Shown: piece after piece, positions 10,566 through 21,909 of the stretch
Layout of the letters: every line of letters begins with the position of its first letter
Numbering within the stretch: the first letter of the stretch is position 1
Assembly: GCF_029784155.1 (NCBI RefSeq)
Contig: NC_073691.1
Span: forward strand, 121,311,474-121,375,473
Source: Uranotaenia lowii
Taxonomy: Eukaryota > Arthropoda > Insecta > Diptera > Culicidae
Direction: 5' to 3'
Length of the DNA stretch: 64,000 nt
The notes under the pieces: generated by a model
Told to the model about the DNA's origin: nothing
The model's input: the letters and a program-made list of their open reading frames with translations, nothing else
Databases searched by the model: none
Made by a program: the position numbers and the translations under genes

Positions 10566-11878
10566 CAGGGTCCGGCAATTGAACTGCTACATTACTTTAA
10601 CAGTTATTATTTCGTTGCACACGAAACAGTATTGAACGACCCCTCGTCGCTTTGTTTACATTAATGTTAGCTATCATTGGATGTAAGTGTTACTTTTGTA
10701 ATCAGGTGTTATCCAGAAAAATGGATCTCGAACAGAAACGTAGTGCTGTGGTTGTCTTGTTCCTAGCTGGCAAACGGCAGAAGGATATTGTTCGTGAGCT
10801 GTCCGATATAAGTGTGTGCAGAAGTTTTGTATACCGTACAGTTAAAAGATAATTGGAGACCGGAAGTGCCAAAAACGGTATGGTGGGGGACGCCGACCTA
10901 CTGTGGTGACACCTGCCATGGCGAAGATCGTCAAGTAGCGCCTTAAGAGAAATCCCCGTCGTAGTGCCACTAAATTGGTAGAGGATCTCAACATATGGGA
11001 TCGAGGTCTCCGTCGAATCCTAAAAGAAAAACTTCAGACCAAGCCCTACAAGATCCAAATGGTTCAAGACCAACTTTACGGTGAAGCAGAAACAAGAGCG
11101 GGTAAAAAGAGCGAAGGCGCTGCTGAAGAGGGCCGCGGAAGGAAGGTTGAAGAATATCGTGTTTACCGACGAGAAACTCTTCACCATACAGCAGTTCGTG
11201 AATAAGCAGAACGACAGAGTTTGCTTGCCAGACAGATCACCAAGCCATGCCGACTAGCTGACGGCCACCCGGCGACAGAAACCAGCATCGGTGATAGTTT
11301 GGGCAGGAATTACCCTTGATGGCCAGACTCCGCTGGTTTTTGTCCCTGAAGGAGAGAAGATCAACCAAAATACATATCGGGAACTAGTTCTACAGAATGT
11401 CGTCGAACCATGGGGACGTCGACATTTTTGTTCCAGGCCTTGGGTTTTCAAACAGGACTCGGCGCCAGCTCACAAAGCAAAGAAAACCCAACTTTGGATT
11501 GCGCAACATTTTCCAGGGTTCATTTCGAGCTCCAAGTGGCTGGCGAGTTCGCCAGACCTGAACCCTATAGACTTCGCTGTTTGGAGTATGTTGGAGGCCG
11601 AAGTCTGCTCTAAGAAACATGAAGGTGTGGAGGTCCTGAAGCGACATCTCGTAGCAGTCTGGGAAAATACCACAAAAACACCTGCGGGCCTCATACGATG
11701 CTTTCCTTGACCGTCTGCAGCGAGTGGTTAAACTCAAGGGTGAACAAGTCAAACTTTACCAGTGAATTTTGAAAAAATAATTTGTTTTCAACAGAAATTG
11801 AATGAATTTGAAATAAAAAGTTGTTGTTTTGATCAATTTATGTTTATTTCAATGTAGCACTTCAATTGCCGGACCCCG
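10566..11878 (+). mobile_element. Mariner-type DNA transposon, D,D37D group (maT-like), complete ends
   Basis: Terminal inverted repeats are CAGGGTCCGGCAATTGAA at the left and, read inward from the right end, CGGGGTCCGGCAATTGAA, extending about 35 bp with a few mismatches. TA dinucleotides flank both ends (10564-10565 and 11879-11880), the target duplication of the Tc1/mariner superfamily. The 1313-bp length fits a complete element. The transposase inside is broken, so this copy could only be moved by an enzyme supplied from elsewhere. Confidence 0.92.
10721..11765 (+). pseudogene. Mariner transposase (D,D37D), multiply broken
   Basis: ATG 10721 (MDLEQKRSAVVVLF) opens an N-terminal helix-turn-helix region that stops at 10850-10852. 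Homology continues through a frame change near 10895, a stop near 10935, a frame change near 11080, a stop near 11258 and a frame change near 11690 to a terminal stop at 11763-11765. The catalytic triad is visible: first Asp in VFTDEKLF (near 11170), second in QDSAPAH (near 11455), third in SPDLNPIDF (near 11567). Counting residues between the second and third gives 37, with Asp last, hence D,D37D. The enzyme cuts and pastes the element at TA sites. At least two stops and three frame changes make it inactive. Confidence 0.85.
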
Positions 11879-11880
11879 TA

Positions 11881-13587
11881 GATATATGCTGAATATGTTG
11901 CGCTGTTGGTTGCAAACACCACACATCACCGCGCTTACGTAACACCAAAGATTCCGACAAAGTTTATGCACTCAAATCAGTTCATAGCATCATGGAATAC
12001 TCCATCTAGGTGTGGGCTCCATAGCCCCCTAATAATGGACGCTTTTGTTCTCAGCTCGTCTGGCAGCGAAAAAAAACATGTTGAGAACTACAAGTTGAGC
12101 ATCTTTGCAAAGAGATGTGACGATTCAAATCTCAATGGAAAAATATTTCTTCTCAATTATTCTCAATCTCAATTGGAAAATATTTCTTTTTAAGAGCTTC
12201 ATGGTATTAAAAATTATTAAATTTCTGTACAAAAACTCAAAAAAATTATTACTTGGTGCATACGGGTAAGTTTTTTGGCATAAAAAATAAACAATCAAAC
12301 AAAAGTGGTTCAGTATAAAATTTGCTCTCGAAAATTTTTAAATTGACACAGTTTAGATATAGTCCCACAGTAGAAAGAAATATATAAACTTCACTTAGTC
12401 CTGGAATTTGAGAAGTTTTAAAATGACCCCGAATCGACTCAGTCATACGCACTTTGCAAAGAATGTAGATATCCAAGGAATTCATATAGTCCAGTGAGAG
12501 GTGCAGTGTGAACAAATTTTGACAAATTATTTCATGCGTAAACTCAAATTTGATGTCCAAAAAATTAAGCCGTTATCCAATGTCTTGTGCCGGTTGTTAA
12601 ACAAAATGCGCTATTGCAAATTGATTTGAAAGCATGAAATTTTAGCCGCTTCACGGGAAAAGAAATTTTGCCCGCACTGCTGAAAGATGCAGTCTTCCAA
12701 CTAACAACGTATCACCTACATACCTACTCTTGCCTTATTTTATGGCGGCGGCGCGTTCTGGTTGGTTTTGTACGACAATGATTGGAAATCGTTTGCTCCC
12801 ATCCGAACCATCCGGCAGACAGACGGCCGGACGAGGACCTGCAGAGTAATGGTGTAATGTCGTGATTTTTCATCACACCACGTTATTATCGACGGGCGAT
12901 AAGACTTTTGCAAGCTTTGGCGAATGATGGCAGCAAGGACCAATGGAAACGCCACATGGCAAAAGCGGAATGTGCAGAATTGAACTGGAGTGAAAAAATG
13001 CTGGTACATGAAAGAGGCAAGACGGCACCGTAATTGGACTACATCATTGTAACAAATGAGCACTTAACGCTCTCGTAGGTGCTCGGAACATAAGATCAGG
13101 TAATACCTACCTTCATGTCGTGAAATGACTGAATGCCGGAATCGATAAATGGTGGCAATGACAGGCTGCGCCTTTCCCGGGAAATGGAGAACCATTTTGC
13201 TCGGCTGTTGCTTGCTACGGAAGAAATAATGAGTCGCGTCACTCTTAACGGAAGCTGAGCCTATACGAATACTCGACATTATCGAAATTTCAACACCAAA
13301 CACTTGCGAAGTCATACATTGGGTGGCCATAATGGATAGTATCAAATGGTGCACTGTTAGAAAGCTACTAAAATGGATTAAAACAATTAAAGCATACAGA
13401 ATAATATCGAAACAAACATTTATATGGTATCATCACTGAAGTTTATTTTACTCTGAACAAAATGCTTTAGGAAATTTTGAATAAAATGCTACTTACAATT
13501 CGATATTTATGCCATTAAATTCTCCAAAAAAGTTTTTTTTTTCAGTGATTCAAGGTAAAGTGCTTTCGAAGACATGTCAGCGGATGG
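11881..13587. other. No gene seen
   Basis: AT-rich at 12190-12630, more GC-balanced at 12640-13350. Open frames near 12740-13063 and 13064-13354 on the minus strand show no recognisable domain and no splice signals that would support them. No terminal repeats were found. Confidence 0.35.
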
Positions 13588-13622
13588 GTATGTATGTATG
13601 TATGTATGTACATATGTATGTA
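13588..13622. repeat. (TATG)n microsatellite
   Basis: A short run of TATG units with one TACA interruption. Confidence 0.9.
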
Positions 13623-13639
13623 GGTTTTTTATTAGTGTA

Positions 13640-13756
13640 TCGTCCTGGTGGTAAATCCTTTTTGCGGATTGCATTCCAAGGCAAGGCGAGCCACCGCTTC
13701 CCCGTCACTATGCTACTAAGGGTCCATGGGTGCAATTGGTCGACTCATGATACTAA
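13640..13756 (-). mobile_element. 3' end of R1/LOA-like LINE, separated from its body by a MITE
   Basis: This piece (GGCAAGGCGAGCCACCGCTT, then GTCGACTCATGATAC) parallels 18790-18870 near the 3' UTR of another minus-strand LINE copy. After the MITE at 13757-14890 the homology resumes at 14894 with CCTACGCCATAAAGTCCACC, which matches CATACGCCCTAAACTCCACC near 18885. It is therefore the 3' tail of the LINE fragment at 14894-16325, split by the insertion. Confidence 0.55.
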
Positions 13757-14890
13757 GGGGCTGTTCACTAATTACGTAAGCACATAGGGGGGTGGGGTGG
13801 TTTCACATTTGCTTACGATCTCTTACTAGGGGGGTAGGGGGGGTTTCCAAAATTCTTACGTAAGAAATATAACATTAAAAATTCATCACAGCCACAACCA
13901 TACGAAACCATATTACTCAGGTTTTATTTTACTTATTATCTATTTGTTCGTTAATTTTGATGTTATGTTAAATTTACCTTTAAATGTCTTTGAATTAATA
14001 AAAAAAATTGCAGGTTCTATAAAATTTATAGAGAATCAATTCAAACCACAAACACTAAATCACATTATAAAAAAAAGATCATCGCTTTTCGCTTTTCATC
14101 ATAACAATCTTTTCAATTGAGAAATTTCAAATTTATAGAAACAACAAGGAAAATGGCGCGTTGTGACATCACGATTTGAATCCATCATATTTCGAAAATG
14201 ACTTCATTCAGAAAAAAAATAATGAATTTTCAGACAGTTTTTTCAGTGATAGACACTAGAAGCTCTAAATTTTACAAAAGATTTACCAAAAAATCCTGAA
14301 ACTTTATCGCTTACCGCTGAATGAATCTGAGCTTTAAGGTTAGTTGACAGTGTGATTGTCGTTAAACATTTTTGCCCCAGTTCTAGTAGTATATAATGAT
14401 TTTTTTTTTAAAGATTTGAATGATTTTCAGGTAAAAAACATCAAAATTTTGTATGGAACATTGTGCTAACCTGATCTCTCTTTTTGAAACCGGAATTTAG
14501 ATTTCATATCGTTTATTCGTCTTGAATAATGTTTTATTTAATTGTTTATGACATTTCATCTGTTGTTTTGTATAGATTGTGCTTTTCAGATACAGTTTTT
14601 AAATTTTACTTTAAAAGTGCTTTGCTTTGAAGTATTTATGTAACATTTTTAATATTTCCATGCTATTTTTGAAAAAAACGTGTAAATTTATCTGACACGA
14701 ATGCCATAATGCTGGTAAAGGGTCAAAAATAAAAACTTTAAAAAAAGTGTCAATTTCTCAAAGGATAAAAAACGTAAGATCTTACTAGGGGGGGAGGGAG
14801 GGTTTTGAAAAATCTTACTTTGTCTTACCAGGGGGGAAGGTAGGGTTGAAAATTTCCAAAATCATGCTTACGTAATTAGTGAACGGCTCC
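13757..14890. mobile_element. Non-autonomous PIF/Harbinger-type element, TSD TAA
   Basis: The ends are inverted repeats. The left begins GGGGCTGTTCACTAATTACG and the right, read inward, begins GGAGCCGTTCACTAATTACG. Runs of G next to ACTAGGGGGG motifs extend the similarity for about 100 bp. TAA flanks both ends (13754-13756 and 14891-14893), a 3-bp TWA duplication typical of PIF/Harbinger. The 1134-bp interior is AT-rich and has no transposase, so this is a MITE-like derivative. It interrupts the 3' end of an R1/LOA-like LINE. Confidence 0.8.
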
Positions 14891-14893
14891 TAA

Positions 14894-15502
14894 GTACCCC
14901 TACGCCATAAAGTCCACCTGGGGCCTATGATCATAATTCCTATCCGGACCTTCATCAAAGGCTGTACCCGAGATGGGAGACCATGTCCGCGCTTAAGCGC
15001 TCATCGGCTTATTTACTCAATTTCAAGTCAAAATTCCAGCATATATACCTTGCCTTTTTTACGATTTAAGACTAAGGACCTCTTCTCTGACGATTCGAGG
15101 TCCGGCCTTTACTCGTAACTCGAGGCTCGCTTGGTTTGCACGACTATCGTGCGCTCCACCTCTGTTCGAGATCACTGTAAGAGAACAATGACCTCTCCTC
15201 TAACGACTAGAGATCTTGGCTCCACTCGGTTTGGCTCGAGGCCCTCCCGTCACGTCCGGGGCTTTACGAAACTGCTCGGATGATTCCCAGCGATGACGTC
15301 ATCCTACACCGACTCGAGTGACTCACCCGACGATGTGAAGTCATCCTACCCGAGAGTATTTCGCGGCGGAAATACTCTTCCCCCTATGAGTTCGACTGTG
15401 AAGAAGGTCAAGTCTTATCCCTGCAATTTCCGTCGAAGGGAGCGCGTTCTACTCAGATACTCCGCGGCTGTGGAGGTATCCTACACAACGTTCACGACGT
15501 AC
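14894..15502 (-). mobile_element. 3' untranslated part of R1/LOA-like LINE
   Basis: GC-rich for this window and continuous with the RT remnant on its right. It matches the tail of the other LINE copy near 18880-18910 (CCACCTGGGGCCT shared). It has many CG-containing words and no convincing reading frame. Confidence 0.5.
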
Positions 15503-16345
15503 CTAACAGCTCGGCACACTTAAACCGATGGAGGTATTGCTTAAAGCACCCATGACCCGAAAGGAACTGCGTCGGTAGAAGTTGACCTCTCCATACTTCC
15601 GATTTACCCAGTCTGAACGTCGCGGGATTAGCCTATGCGTCCATCTTGCGTTGTTCGATGCGTCCCATTGCTCCTGCCACTTGAGCATTGACGCTGCTCG
15701 TTGAATTTTACGCACTCCTACAACAGCTCTTGCATTGTAACACTCCATATCCTCCGCCAGAGTTATGTCGATGGGAACCATGCCCGCGATGACAGAAGCT
15801 GCATCTGCTGATATGGTCCTGTATGCACAAGAAACTCGCATGGCTATCAGCCGATGTGTGCTGCGTGATTTGGATATGTTGCGCTCTACCTCTATCGCGG
15901 AGCTCCAGGCCGCTCCACCGTATCGTAGTTTGGACAGTGCTACGCTCGCAAGGAGACGTCTCTTGCTACTCTTTGGACCATGCCAGTTCGACATAATCCG
16001 GGCCAATGAATCGATGACTTTCGATGCACTTTCACAACAGTATTTGACATGTGCACCAAAACTTAAGTGATTGTCGACCATTACTCCAAGGTATTTCAGC
16101 TGCTGTTTCGAAGATGTCGTGTGCCCTCCAACAGTAATCTCCATATGCGGCACAACTCTTTTATTGGTCACGAGCAGAACTTCTGCTATCTGAAGCTTAT
16201 CTCCCTCCATCCCAGATGCCAACCCTTTCTACGGACACCGTTGCAAGGTCTTTTACCTCCTCGATTGTTTCGCCGGTGATCAAGAGCACGATATCGTCAG
16301 CAAATCCGCACGCCTGCTGGTAGTTTCAGCGTTAACACCTTATTG
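15503..16345 (-). pseudogene. R1/LOA-like LINE reverse transcriptase, palm end and thumb
   Basis: On the minus strand it begins near 16325 with GFADDIVLLITGETI, the catalytic Asp pair of RT. After a frame change near 16220 it continues through LKYLGVMVDNHLSFGAHV, the thumb (SKRRLLASVALSKLRYG) and VSCAYRTISADAASVIAG to the stop near 15505. The upstream RT fingers are absent. The C-terminal zinc domain expected after the EVNFY block is also missing, and the frame runs into unrelated residues. R1/LOA-type enzymes copy element RNA at a nicked target. This is a dead fragment. Confidence 0.8.
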
Positions 16346-16358
16346 CGACTCGAGTGGC

Positions 16359-16715
16359 TCATCCGACGGGCGACGTGAGACCACTCATGATCCGGGTGTA
16401 CCCATCGCTGACCACGCGCCAAGTATTGGCATCCTCACACATCCTCCGCACGATGTTGTCGGCTGCCGTGTCTGGTCCGCACGCGGCAAGTATGTTAGCG
16501 CGTGCCCCTTCGAACCTTGGACTGTTGAATACTACGTGCTCTGGTGTCTCTACTGTGTCACCGCAGGTTGGGCGAAATGGCGAGGCCACGTGTCCAAACT
16601 GATGGTGGTACTGCATTCGTGACCAGTCAAGAACTGTGTCATGCAGAAATCCACCTCTCCATGTCTTCGGTCCAGCGGCCACGTTCCGAGCTGTCCCACT
16701 GGTGCTGCCAGTTTT
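16359..16715 (-). pseudogene. R1/LOA-like LINE ORF2 C-terminal zinc-binding domain fragment
   Basis: The minus-strand frame contains YHHQFGHVASPFRPTCGD, ETPEHVVFNSPRFEGARAN and NIVRRMCEDANTW, the conserved Cys/His C-terminal domain of R1/LOA-type ORF2. It is preceded in another frame by W-HQWDSSERGRWTEDMERW. It lies upstream (in minus-strand order) of the RT palm at 16325, the reverse of the normal protein order, so it comes from a different insertion or a rearrangement. One expected Cys of the knuckle reads Ser (FNSPRF). Confidence 0.75.
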
Positions 16716-16722
16716 CTTTTTC

Positions 16723-16994
16723 AAAAAAAAAAAATCCGTTTATTAAATATATTTAAAACATTTTACAAAACAAACAAACAACAAACTCTATGGTTACTGA
16801 TATTCATTGACCTAATTCAGTACACAAAATTACAAATAAATTTCACGTGTTAGGTCAAAACTTATTGAAACCAATAAATTTCTTTACTAGTAAAAGAGAT
16901 GAAATTTGTTCACTATCTTTCTTCTCACTTCTCATTTTATTCACTTCAAACTCTCTTCTTACTAAACTTACCCACTCGTTGCAGATTAGGTTGA
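16723..16994 (-). other. AT-rich spacer with AATAAA and oligo-T
   Basis: Read on the minus strand this holds AATAAA near 16743 followed by an oligo-T tract. It lies between the ORF1 remnant and the C-terminal domain fragment. No reading frame is supported. Confidence 0.3.
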
Positions 16995-17955
16995 GTTTTC
17001 ATTTCTTCAGTTCGGAACACGAACGCGTGGCGATCTTTTTAAGCGGTTTGACAAGTTTATTCTTTCAGCCTCGTTTAGACTTCGGATTTTGGATGTTACC
17101 GTGATTTCCTGCCCAGTCCATAACTGACTCCTCCGAAGCCGAAGATGAGGTTGAAGTTATCGTGGCTGCTTGTTTCGAGCTGGTGTTTCTTTGTTCGGTT
17201 TCCACATGTTCAGCGGGCTGCTGAAACACACGAGACCCTTTGCTTCCTCCTGATTGTCGTGATCCGCACCTACAAGTTTACTGTTTGTTGTTGTCGTTTC
17301 GTTTATAGCAGAAGTTGCAGTCGTGTCTGGTTTCGTGGTTTTGTTCAAAATTTCTATGCTGCTTGAAATCGAAGGAACATTCGTTACAGGACCGGGTAAT
17401 GTTCTTCCCATAACAGTGACCGAGCTGTATGACTTGGGATTACTGCTACCCGAAGCGTTTAACGAAAGCTTCGGGCATGCAGCATTCTGGTGACCTTCCC
17501 ACTTGCAATGAAAACAACGATTTTTCAAGCCGTCGTAGTAAATTCGAGCTCAAAAGTGTCCAATAAAAAGACTTGGGGAAATTTCTTTGGCGACCTCCAT
17601 GTGAACTCCACGCACTCCGTTGAAAATTTGAATTGTTGCGGGTAGCGCTCCCGAACATGCTGGCGGATCATGCCAAATTGTCCGAGAACCTGAGCGATAG
17701 ATTTGTCGTCTATTTCGGGGGGAAGATTAAAAATCCTCACGTACCGGAATATACGACTAGCCATTTCCAGAGTAACCTTTTCCTGTGTCTTATTGTCAAA
17801 CACAAATACATAGGACTCCAAACCGGCGTTCCAGAATTCCGTAAACTTAGGTCCCAGTAATAAACTTCAAAACTTCCAGATGCGTTGGCGCGACCGTTCC
17901 AACATCGCAACACAACTTCAAAGTGTTCTTTCGCCCCTCGAATTCCATTTTAAAT
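16995..17955 (-). pseudogene. LINE ORF1 (Gag-like, CCHC) remnant, R1/LOA-type
   Basis: Reading from about 17955 on the minus strand, the frame shows EFEGRKNTLKLCCDVG, then LESYVFVFDNKTQEKVTLEM and an RNA-recognition-like stretch (YVRIFNLPPEIDDKSIAQVL). A frame change near 17560 leads to the zinc knuckle CFHCKWEGHQNAACPKLS (near 17500), then a Ser/Thr-rich tail. A further frame change near 17160 continues it to about 16995 (EESVMDWAGNHG). This is the ORF1 pattern of mosquito LINEs that have a single CCHC knuckle after an RRM-like fold. ORF1 proteins bind element RNA. Frame changes and a stop make it inactive. It likely belongs with the neighbouring minus-strand RT remnants. Confidence 0.7.
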
Positions 17956-18060
17956 CCTGAGATTCCAAGTTACACGAAACAAAAGCACGTGGCGTCAAAA
18001 ACGCCGAATGGAAAAAAAATTGCTGTGCCTGTGCTCGTAGCAGAATATATTTTTCTCTAT

Positions 18061-18650
18061 CAAGACCGAGATGGACATGACCCCCGCCACAACATCAGCA
18101 GCTACCGAGGACACCGTTCGATATGTGCTGCAGGTTCATCAGCCGCTGCACACTGCAGAGATTTTGCAGGTTACACTGCCTGCTCAAGGCTGCCTTCTGT
18201 CGCTCTGTACCGCAAAATGGACGAGGTCACACTCGCCAGGACCCTTCTTCTGCTGCAGCGGATCGCCGAGTTATTCGACATGGCCCGTGAGAGGGCTGCT
18301 GTCGCCATTGCCGCTCTTTTACAGGCGTAGTCGACTTCGGCCGTAAAACTCAGCCGGTCGTCTATCATCACCCCCAGGTACATATTTGATCGCACGCTTG
18401 GATTGCGCACGGTTCAGCTGCAATCGTCCTTGATTGTGCTGAAATCAGGGTGGTGATCAGCACCTTCTCGATCTATGCAAAACGCAAGTCTCACTCCCGT
18501 GGGGAGAGGCAGTTTCAGCAGTTCATCGTAGACAATGTTCCACAATACCGGGCCAAGTATTGATCCTTACGGAACCCCCGCCGAAACACCCACTGTTTCC
18601 AGTCCCTCGCTGGTCATATACAGTAGTTGGCGGTTCAGAATTGAAATAAG
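18061..18650 (-). pseudogene. R1/LOA-like LINE reverse transcriptase fragment (second copy)
   Basis: On the minus strand from about 18650 the reading includes RQLLYMTSEGLETVGVSAGV and, after a stop where PQ is expected, GSILGPVLWNIVYDELLKLP, the GVPQG-type block of RT. It then skips the catalytic Asp segment by deletion and resumes at YLGVMIDDRLSFTAEV (near 18375), ASVTSSILRYRA, and in another frame TYRTVSSVAADVVAGV (near 18110). It is a multiply deleted relative of the fragment at 15503-16345. Confidence 0.75.
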
Positions 18651-18774
18651 AGTTCTGGAACCGAATTAAGAATTAAAAATGTAGGATTTAAGTTCAGAAT
18701 CGGTATTTCACTTGAAAATCAAAATATACTTCTCACCTCGCTCATTACTTAATTCAGAATTTACCTTTACCCTT

Positions 18775-19750
18775 TCAGTCCTTCGCAAGGCACGTTAAGT
18801 TACCGTCTCTCCCCAGAACTTATCTGGGTCCATATCTCCCGACCAATGCATGGGTCGACTCGTATACTCATCCGTATATACATACATACGCCCTAAACTC
18901 CACCTGGGGCCTCAGACCATTTCTCAAACCGGAACTGGAGAGGGGTCTAATTCATGGATATGCGCTACTCATGCAACACTCGCTTTAAAGTTCATATTCA
19001 AATTACATATCATCCTGACCGGCCGAGGTCATCTTCATGTCGTGGTCCGATCAACTACGCTGATAGTCTAGTGTGGTTTATTTGATAGCTTCGGACTTCA
19101 GCTAAGTGAAGTAAAGTTACGTTATCCTACGTCGATCGCAATTTGCGTCAGTCTCTAACTCCTTTGCAGAGCAGTCATTATCCGGCGAGCCCATCGCTGA
19201 CTGCATGCCATGTGTTGATGTCATTACACATCTTTTGCAACATGTCGTGTCTGGTCCACAGGCGGCGAATTTGTTGGCACGTCCTTCTTCGAATCTTGTA
19301 CAATAGAATACCACATGCTCGAGTGTCTCGTCCACATCACCGCATGTTAGGTAGACCGGCGAGGCCACATGTCCGAACCTGTGGTGATACTTCATGAAGC
19401 ATCCATGACCAGTCAGGAATTACGTCATGTAGAAATCCACTTCGTCAAGCAATCTCTCCATCCACTCCATGATATTTGGGATCAAACTATGGATCCACCT
19501 TCCTCTTTCAGAGCAGTCCCACAGCTGCTGCCAGTTGAGCCATGGAGCTATCTCTGACTCGTGTTTTCACATTTTGCATGCCTATATTTGGTTGGAAAAT
19601 GAGTCCTCGACCAACAAAACCGAGATGGGCATGTTTCCCGCTACAATCATGCAGTCTCCGAAAAAATAGTGCGATATGCACTGATTACTCGCAGATACGT
19701 TCGCCTTTGTACACTGTTCAGCTCTTGCTGGTTACACTGGATGTTAAGAC
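18775..19750 (-). pseudogene. R1/LOA-like LINE 3' end (third copy): thumb, zinc domain, 3' UTR
   Basis: In minus-strand order there is a thumb remnant at 19745-19620 (parallel to 18061-18190), then WIHSLIPNIMEWMERLLDEV (near 19500), a stop inside FYMT-FLTGHGCFMKYHHRF, the zinc domain RFGHVASPVYLTCGDVDETL and EHVVFYCTRFEE (19400-19270), and a 3' UTR reaching about 18775. This is the normal 3' order, so the piece is one collinear LINE tail. Several stops and frame changes disable it. Confidence 0.7.
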
Positions 19751-19963
19751 CAGATCTCCAGGCCACCCCTCTACACCGAAGGTTTGACGAAACCACACAC
19801 GAAATTATCCTTCGCTAACTACTGAACTTTTCACTGGGCGCACCGCACTCAAAGGTATCGAACTGGTTCGGGTTTTCATCGCCGAGTATTCTTAAAAGAT
19901 TCCGTCAAAACAAACGTACGTTGATATAACCGGGTTTCGCAATCATCTGATAACGGATCAATC

Positions 19964-20150
19964 ATGTTTATCAAATGCAGCTTAGACGGATGTAGATACC
20001 AATTTAATGCTGGATCAGAGTTGGTGTCTCACCTAAAGGGATACCATTTAACCCCGACTATATGTGATTTAAAGTGTTCAATAACTTATTGCGTTTTAAG
20101 AATTACAAGAAACATATTCCTAATCATAAGTATTTAGCATCTGGTACTTA
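19964..20150 (+). pseudogene. C2H2 zinc-finger N-terminus of an uncharacterised repeat protein
   Basis: The frame from ATG 19964 reads MFIKCSLDGCRYQFNAGSEL, then VSHLKGYHLTP and CDLKCSITYC. After a one-base shift near 20098 it reads FKNYKKHIPNHKY. Cys and His spacing fits one or two C2H2-type fingers. Uncharacterised insect proteins with an N-terminal finger pair of this look also carry a downstream KHHFL-HYP-type block, which is present at about 22130. The two pieces may therefore be ends of one decayed gene. No intact frame joins them. Confidence 0.45.
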
Positions 20151-21899
20151 AAGTAACGTGCCCATACCAGAATCAGAAATACCCCCATAAGTGTCGAAAG
20201 AAGAAGAAGAAGAAAATTAATGTTCATGAAAATGTGCATGAACTGTCTACACAAATGTCGTTAGGATTAAAATTTAATATTTAAGATTAATCAGTACAAT
20301 TAACTAATGCACAACAACAAAAATTTCACACGAAATAACGTGAAAGAAATTCAAGTCGCGGCAGGGCTACTTTGTAAAAATGTCGTCGATAAAATTGAAT
20401 TGTAAATCTTCGTGGTACTGATCAAGAAATCCAGGATTCGGATGATTTCGAGGTTAATGATGCACAAGGGTGGCAGGCAAACATTGATTATCCATGTTTA
20501 CCTGAACGTTTAATATCAAAAATTGATTAAATTTTTGTAGCTGCCATCATAAGAAACGCAGTGATTAAAAGTGTTGACATAAATGTATAACTAGAGCAAC
20601 TTTCAATGATTTTCAAGAAAATGGAATCACAAAGGCTTCAGATAAAATTGAATGACGGGGTTATCACTAGAGATGTGCCGAATAGTGGTATATTCACCTA
20701 TTCCCATATGATACCCCTCATCAAGTCGATTATTTTCAATCAGATGATATTTCCGGATGATGACCAGGTATTACAAGATTTTTTTCAAGTAAGGATCTCT
20801 GATTTTTTTTTTTTACTTTTATTAGAGATCTCTGATTTTGAAAATGTCGCTAATAACTGAAAGGACATCAGAAGACTTGTCGCTTCCTGAGCGTTTATCA
20901 CCAGAGTTCTGTTTTCATTGAATCACAGCAGCAGTGTGAAAATCGTATTTAAGGATTGAACAAACATTTATGTTCATCGTTAAAATTATTTTTGATTACA
21001 TAATCTACAAATTTTCAAAGATAAATTTAAGTTTTCAATCTGATTTAGCCAGTGTTTGGCATCGCTAACTGAAAAATTAACGCCGCTGTTCTAATCACTA
21101 ACGCAATCAAAACTATCGATCGCTAATTCAAACCGCTAAATGTGCTGAAAAAGTTATGGTTTAGAGTATAAAGCGATAATCGTTAAATGTTGACCAAAAA
21201 AGTCGTAAACCAATTTTTTAGTCGCTAGCTCAATCTAAATTTAGCGGAAAAGTAAAGCCGCTTTTATCAGGAAATCATTCGATAAATATAAGTCATTGGA
21301 TTAATATGAATGATTTCGTGCTTAGCAATGATCAACATGTGTTCAGAAGATAAATATATATCTTTTAAGACTCGAGGGATCAAATGAAGCCATAACACAC
21401 ATTTTCGAAAACTTTTTATAACAAAAATTGACAGTTTACTCTTGCTTTAATAATATGGCATTGAAAAGTTCATTTTATACTCTAATGATTGACATATTGG
21501 AATAAATATTTTTATCATAATTTTTTCGTGAGGGAAACTCTATAAAATGTTTAAAAAGGTCTTACAGTCACATTTTGTTAGATTTACCAAACAAAGTGCA
21601 ATAAAACAAAAAAAAAACAGTTTTTTTTTGAGACAACAAGTTTGTTGTTCTATTTTGCACATATTTCTAGAACATTTGATCTACGTAAGACATTCTAGTT
21701 ACGAGATATAGCTGGGGAATCAAGTATCTCTAGGGATCATCTATCCTAATTTTTCCCTATATAAAAAAAGATTGATACCGCTTAGTATTCTGAGCTCCAG
21801 AAAGTCCGTCGTGGAAAGACATTCGATTGATTCAGGAATTGGTCGGATGCCCGATATGAAGAAAAGGTACGATTATAAAAGGAAAAAAAAACGCACCGT
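20151..21899 (+). other. Possible decayed body of the same repeat protein; AT-rich
   Basis: Short protein-like islands appear (GWQANIDYPCLPERLISKID near 20470; LNDGVITRDVPN near 20650), but stops are frequent. Between about 21050 and 21250 the word CGCTAA and its variants cluster, beginning at CAGTGTTTGGCATCGC, which looks like one end of a hAT-type MITE. The matching end was not found. Confidence 0.3.
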
Positions 21900-21909
21900 T
21901 GCGTTGGCG

